Below are positions 58,785-64,000 of a stretch of DNA of 64,000 nt, one piece after another. The notes under the pieces are model-generated. The model searched no databases. It was not told where the DNA came from and saw nothing but the letters and a program-made list of their open reading frames with translations. The stretch is from NCBI RefSeq assembly GCF_921293095.1, contig NC_060253.1:74747992-74811991 (forward strand). Direction: 5' to 3'. A program made the position numbers and the translations under genes. The stretch's first letter is position 1. The number at the start of each line of letters is the position of its first letter. This stretch comes from Ischnura elegans (Eukaryota; Arthropoda; Insecta; Odonata; Coenagrionidae).

Positions 58785-58960
58785 CTTGAGGTTTCAGTGG
58801 CCTGTAGTACTACCGTAAGACGTAAATTTGGGCTGTACTGGTTCGATTCCAGGTCAAGGTTAATAACGTTTTCCTCACAAGACTTTACGCGCTTGGTGCA
58901 CAACAGTGGGTGGACTCAGAGAAGGTTTACCACTCGCTAGCGAGCGTTAGATAAAGCACG
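58785..58960 (+). mobile_element. tRNA-derived SINE or tRNA-like remnant (family E)
   Basis: CAGTGGCCTGTAGTACTACC (box-A-like) and TACTGGTTCGATTCCAGGTC (box B inside a T-arm-like hairpin, CTGG/CCAG) are spaced as in a tRNA of about 70 bp. Short complementary ends (CTTGA and TCAAG) could form an acceptor stem. No second copy lies in the window, so a lone tRNA pseudogene is also possible. A convincing anticodon arm was not found. Confidence 0.5.
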
Positions 58961-61343
58961 ATATTATTTTGACCTTGAGTCTGAAATGCAACGAGATCGT
59001 CTGAGGACTTGACTTTATAAACGCGTATATGCCTCAGGCATATAAAAATCCATCAGATGTTCTAAGAATAAAAATTCAGAGTGGCCATTAATCGCAATCG
59101 ATCATTGACGCCCAATGTTATGTATAGACCCACAAAATTCAAGAACGAAAGACCCTACACATCCCCAGATCATAGACGACCATTTTATTTGCTCTAACAG
59201 AAGAAAAAAGACGTCTTTGATGCTGAATAGCAGTAAATCTGAGGCTTAGAGGACGCCGAAACTTACACCGGTCGTCTTCCACACCGACAGGCGTCCTTTT
59301 CCGTGAATGCAACGAAGGAAAAGGCATTAAAATTCACGGAGCTTCTAAGAAAAACTCGGTATCTCAAGAAAAAAAACAGCCGAGAAGTCGTGAAACCTAC
59401 AAAGATTTTGACACGAGCATTGGAGCAGAATAATTCTAAGGGCTAATACAACGAACATTTCGCCAACAAGATATCTCCCCACTGCGGATATACATATGTA
59501 AAATCCAAAGGCAAACCTAGGATCAAAACTAGAGTGGGGTAAGCCATGGTCGACCAAGTTGTAACACAGAAAAGGTTATAATACAAAAATTTAAAGAAAA
59601 ATATAAAAGTGCCTTATTATTTTTTTTTCGGAAAAAAAATATTTTTACTACATGATTTATACTAATATCACTTTCCTTGGATAAAAAAATGTTGAAAATT
59701 TCGTTTCGAACTAAATTTACTATTGATTCTAGGGGGAGCCTACCTGCCCTCTCCTGCCTCCTGCTCGGTACGCTCATGGTAAAAGCTGAACATTCTTTCG
59801 GTTTTCAGCTAAATATAATATTTAGGCAACGGAAACATGAAGCTACTTAAATATCATGTATTCTCAGTTGATACAAGCAGATATGGAATATTACAATAGT
59901 TTTAATTCTAATAATTCTCATTAAGTTCGATCATAAAAGATGGTTAACTTGATTTTAATGCTGTCACCTGGCAATTTCACATGTACATAAAATTTTAGCA
60001 TTAGACGGTAAACGTGAACCCTATTGTTTAATTTACCTATACTGAGGGAATACTGTGACCAAATAGATATATTATAATTAGTGTTTTTTCCAGTAACAAT
60101 AGCCAATGAGGTAAGCAACAAGAATTAAGATCACACAAAAGCAAGTTGAAATGCGGTTGAGATGTCAACGTCACCATCTTATTTCGTTTTACGCATTCAA
60201 TCCTCCTAATTTTCGGCATTTAAAATACATTTTATTTTTTAAATTATGATATATGTAATTTTTAACGCCACTTCCGGTTTTTCATGCTATCTCGGCATTT
60301 AGCTGAAGTGGTTACCAATTTAGATCCGCAATCCACTCTTTGAAATTATAAGGTGTAATTTCTCATAAAAAGAGTAATGAATCTCGGTGTTAAGCGTCGA
60401 TTTCTTACCGACGCGACGGTGGATTGCAGACCAGAGAGAAAATGAGTAGGTACATTAGACGGGAAATATGTGAGACAAAACTGAATTTACTCAAGCCATA
60501 ATTGAATTTTTTTAGCAAATCACGGCTCTATTTGAGACGTAATTGCGTAAAATAAAGCTTCAGTTAAGATCACCATAAATGGATAACTTTGAAATACTCC
60601 TCGATGAAATACACCGTCAACGACTCAATTAGCACCATAAATCTTAAAAGGCGCTAAACTCTTTACCAAAAGCATCGAATTGATGAATCATTTGTGAAGA
60701 TAAAGGGAGGCACACCTCCGTTACTTTCAGATTGAAAAAGGGGACTGAGAAAAGGAAAGAGAGTAAAAAAAATGGAGAAGAGAGTTCGCAAATTTTTAGA
60801 TGTCACAAACAAGAGGCAACTATGAAATGAAAAAGATAAAACTTTAAAAACCAGGAATACAAAAGCTACGGTTTTTTCAAAAGAGGAGTTTGTTATTCCA
60901 TAATGGCACCTCATATTTTGCAAAAAAATCTTTCCATATTTTTAACGTATAAATAAGTGGTGGTAAGTTAGAAACTGGAGCTAGCCTTTGAAGATAGACT
61001 AAAGCCTTACAACTTTGACGCTGAAATTTATTATTATTTCAAAAGGAGAAATAAATGGATACAAATATTTCAGAAAATAATTTTAAACTAAACTCCTTTG
61101 TATAAATTGATTAATGAACACTTCTACCAATCTCGCGTTCTCAAACTAACATTTAAAGAGAAAAAATCATATGCTACTATTGAACGCAGAATAAGCCAAC
61201 GAATAAAAAAATGAATAACACAAGCCATTGGTAATTTTATCAACGTCCTTCAGACCCTGTTTTGTTTCCGACAATGCGCCCCTAACTTCCGTTTTGAACA
61301 CATGGAAGTATGTTAAACAATGTATGATATCCTACAGCCAACT
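58961..61343. other. AT-rich stretch, no gene recognised
   Basis: Minus frames of 60-86 codons (for example 60923-60663) are Phe/Leu-rich products of T-rich sequence and are not called. A possible MITE at about 59530-59780 (GAGTGGGGTAAGCC start) lacks a matching end. Confidence 0.45.
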
Positions 61344-61494
61344 AATTTTATTTTAACGGCTTACAAAATGTGTTTCGATTGCTGGTACAAAGTCATCATC
61401 AGGTATTTTAATTGCTGGTACCTATATGTGTACCAGTACCTGATGATAATTGTGTAGCAATCGAAACAAGTGCTGTAGGCTTTTAAAATAAAAC
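61344..61494. mobile_element. Foldback element with paired CTGATGAT/GAAAC motifs
   Basis: Arms TTTTATTTTAACGGCTTACA, TGTTTCGATTGCTGGTAC, GTCATCATCAGG (from 61347) and CCTGATGATAATTGTG, AGCAATCGAAACAAGTG, GTAGGCTTTTAAAATAAAA (to 61493) are inverted. The centre holds a second small palindrome of GGTAC/GTACC units. This is the cleanest two-armed example of the motif family. Confidence 0.8.
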
Positions 61495-64000
61495 TAGGGG
61501 CAGTGCGATATCTTTGTTTATCATTCGGCATGTGTTCCACAATATCTCTCAGCAAAAACTTGACTATATGGAAGTATGTATTTGCAAAAGTGATTTAAAA
61601 TAGTTATTTTCTTCACTCGGAAGTTCTTGTAGAGTGATATGCTGTTGGGCACATGTTAATTAATAACTGAAAGTTGCAAAGTGCAACAGAAGATACAACA
61701 CAGACCCATTACATCAACCACTGAATTACCGCAGAAGTGCACCCGACAAAGCACTTCTCGAGCGTGCGGGGCTAGATTGTCTGCAAGAATAATAAATCCT
61801 CCCCCACTCCACTTCTCCGGACTGCGCACTTCTTACGAGGGTGCTCTTGCCGTGGAGAGGAGGCCGGAGAAAGGCATTGTTGGCCGGAAACGGAGGAGGG
61901 GTGAGAGAAGACCGTTAGCAGTCTCATCAGAACAGAATGTCGCCCGCACACATAAAATGGGAAAAAAATATAAAAAAACCCATCCCTAGACCAATTTTCT
62001 TAATATCCTACAAAGCGTTTTGATATGAGTTTTTACGATGAAATTCTCGCTTCCACGAAAAACTGGACGAATTGAATTCGCCCCATGAGAAATAATAAGG
62101 ACGTTAAAACGCACCGACGGTTCACGAGTAACTCATGAAACACGTCATGACCCAGGAGAACAATGGAAATTTTACACAACTGGACACCGTGGACGTTGCG
62201 TACAGATTACAATTGCAAGGTAATAAAAGACAACAGTAGGTACTGCGGAAATGTGTATTCAGGCATGGGAAAAAAGGAATGGGCAATATCAGTTGACATT
62301 TTCATTCGCTACCCTCACTGATTAGAGTTTTTACGATGGATTCTCATCGCATGCATTTTTTTATCACTGTTCAATATGAACAATCAGTCGCAAAAAGCTG
62401 ATAAAATATACTACAAAGAATTAAATTTTTGGTAGAAATATCATAATAGGAAAATAGTATATTCAACCGCTTCCTGAATCAATTAGATTTTCCTAATCAC
62501 ACACAAATAATCTGTGGCAACGATATCTCGCCACACATCACCACCGTAAAGTAATTCTCAGAAATTAAATTTCTATTCATAAAGCCACACAAAACCCTAA
62601 TATTACTTATTTTTAAATACCAAAGAATGAATTGAAGGATTGAAAACATTACAAATTAAGCACAACCATGGTTGTAAAGCAAGAATTGACATCTTCCACC
62701 AAAACTTTTATTCGTAGCCTTGAGATCGTTATTGTTGCTATTAAGTAGCTTGGCTTCATAAATGAAGTGCAGATCACTTTTATGAAAATTTCATCGTATC
62801 TTTTACTGATTTTGCCTCAGCGGCTGACGGCCCATAAAAATAGTTTTCAGGACCATATATCCTGATGATAGCATTTGATCATCCGATATTTATACAGGTT
62901 ATTTTGGCGATACTGCATATGAAAAATTTCAATTGATACTAGATTACAGAGGTCGTTTTGAGAAAGAGCTGATATGATTTTCACTGCACCTTAAAATTTA
63001 TAATCAATATAAAATTTAGGCTCGTCACTGGACTAATTTTCGAGTTATTACCTGATGAATGCGGTCAAACCATGTTAGGTACATAAAAATGGCGTTGCGG
63101 TCGCCTAAATTAGCTGGCAAAAGTTACACACAAAAATTTTATTATACACATTATGTGTACGCATATCTTTTTTTTACTTACACATGGACCTATTCTTTAG
63201 AGACCAAACAACTTCTTTTAAAGTAAGCGAAAAGTGTTTTTTCACACAGTCGCTGACGTAGTTCCCCAAAAATAATAAAGAAGTTGGCAGTAGATCAGGG
63301 AGTATTATTGAAAGAAACTGCATTTTAAAAACTTAAACAGTTGGGGGGTTAAAAGCACTTCAAAACATTGCAAAATGAGCTGTAGGTACCTGTAAAAAAA
63401 TTATTCAAGTTAACTCGATAATTTTAACTCTAAAAAATGGCAGTAATGCCACACTGTTTAAGGTGCATTAACAACGGTTGACATCACACATTCACCAAAA
63501 CACAGAGATGAGATTCCACATCACACTCGTCTATAAGTCAGCAATTTGTTATGCTTTCTCTGTCTTGCACAATGCTTGTGGGTTAACGTGGCGCTACAAT
63601 GGACATGCGCAAGCAATAGGCTTCTATCGTCAGCTGAACGCGGTGATGATTGGAAAGAGTGAAAGACCTTTCGGATGGATCACCGCTATACCTTTGGTGA
63701 TGCCGAAGGGAGAATCCTCGGAACTGATGGAAGAAAAAAGAGTGAAGCCTTGGATTCAGGTGAGGGTGACTAGTGAAAGGAAGTCACGGGATATGTAAGA
63801 CATAACTGTAAATGATAAGTAGGTTTCAATACGACTCCGTGAAGCAATTAAAATGCGGACCCAAGTGATCACGATCATGCCGTATACAATTGTCATCTTC
63901 GACAAAAATACAAGGAGCGTTTTTTAAGTAATTACCGTTTTGTTACATAAAAAAACCACTTAATTTTTTGTGAAAATTTTATTTTTACATAAAAGCCCAC
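61495..64000. other. End stretch, no gene recognised
   Basis: The 102-codon plus frame at 61681-61989 lies in a GC-rich patch (61740-61920) and the 106-codon plus frame at 63478-63798 in ordinary sequence. Neither has a recognisable domain, signal peptide or repeat; both could be chance or parts of exons. No repeat family of the window was found after 61494. Confidence 0.4.

Noticed and set aside
58785..58860. Functional tRNA gene
   Set aside because: Box A and B are present, but the anticodon arm does not fold convincingly and the acceptor stem is short; a SINE or pseudogene is more likely.
59530..59780. MITE with GAGTGGGGTAAGCC start
   Set aside because: No convincing inverted partner or target duplication at the presumed right end.
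61681..61989. 102-codon plus frame
   Set aside because: GC-rich patch, Arg/Lys-rich low-complexity end, no homologue recognised. Left as possible but unsupported.
63478..63798. 106-codon plus frame
   Set aside because: Longest unexplained plus frame near the end, but no domain, signal peptide or context could be seen.

Overview
The window looks like a piece of an arthropod, most probably insect, nuclear genome. It is AT-rich, has no operons or dense coding, and carries the repeats usual in large insect genomes: tRNA-derived SINEs, RTE-like and jockey/CR1-like LINE ends, mariner, hAT-type and piggyBac-type elements, and many foldback elements. The species cannot be named from the sequence alone. 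I found no intact protein-coding gene, no rRNA or functional tRNA, and no CRISPR array. The two most gene-like stretches are a 100-codon open segment with a plausible splice acceptor (7176 to 6874, minus strand) and a duplicated unknown coding segment (14866-14717 and 16563-16294, minus strand).

Layout. 1-4.4 kb: a very old tandem array with a period of about 506 bp, interrupted by a 106-bp minisatellite, a SINE, a TTAA-flanked piggyBac-type element and a dead mariner transposase. 4.3-5.6 kb: a GC-rich block. 5.7-6.0 kb: a foldback element between 13-bp direct repeats. 6.9-7.2 kb: candidate terminal exon. 10-11 kb: a direct duplication with a hAT-type MITE between the copies. 12-16.6 kb: SINEs, a LINE end and the duplicated coding-like segment. 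20-24 kb: a cluster of MITEs, foldbacks and a short RTE tail. 27.9-29.4 kb: a three-unit tandem duplication, two units of which carry different MITEs, followed by a GC-rich block with a run of 20 G. 33-38.4 kb: a LINE tail, a hAT MITE, a foldback, and the best-preserved coding remnant in the window (RTE-like reverse-transcriptase C-terminus, 38405-37689). 40.7-42.1 kb: two dead mariners side by side, the second split by a hAT MITE with a perfect 8-bp target duplication. 42.2-49.1 kb: SINEs, MITEs and two more tandem duplications of about half a kilobase. 49-64 kb: sparse sequence with a LINE C-terminus (54.2-53.8 kb), a palindromic MITE, a 0.9-kb terminal-inverted-repeat element with another element and a 48-bp perfect palindrome inside it, and a last foldback at 61.4 kb.

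Nothing here works as a gene system; it records insertion, duplication and decay. Three patterns stand out. (1) A structural motif of the form CYTGATRATG, short hairpin, CGAAACC recurs at six loci, mostly as inverted pairs, and resembles a hammerhead-ribozyme core. (2) Half-kilobase local tandem duplications recur in five places, each period being about 430-590 bp after later insertions are subtracted. (3) Eight hAT-type MITEs can be delimited to the base by their 8-bp target duplications.
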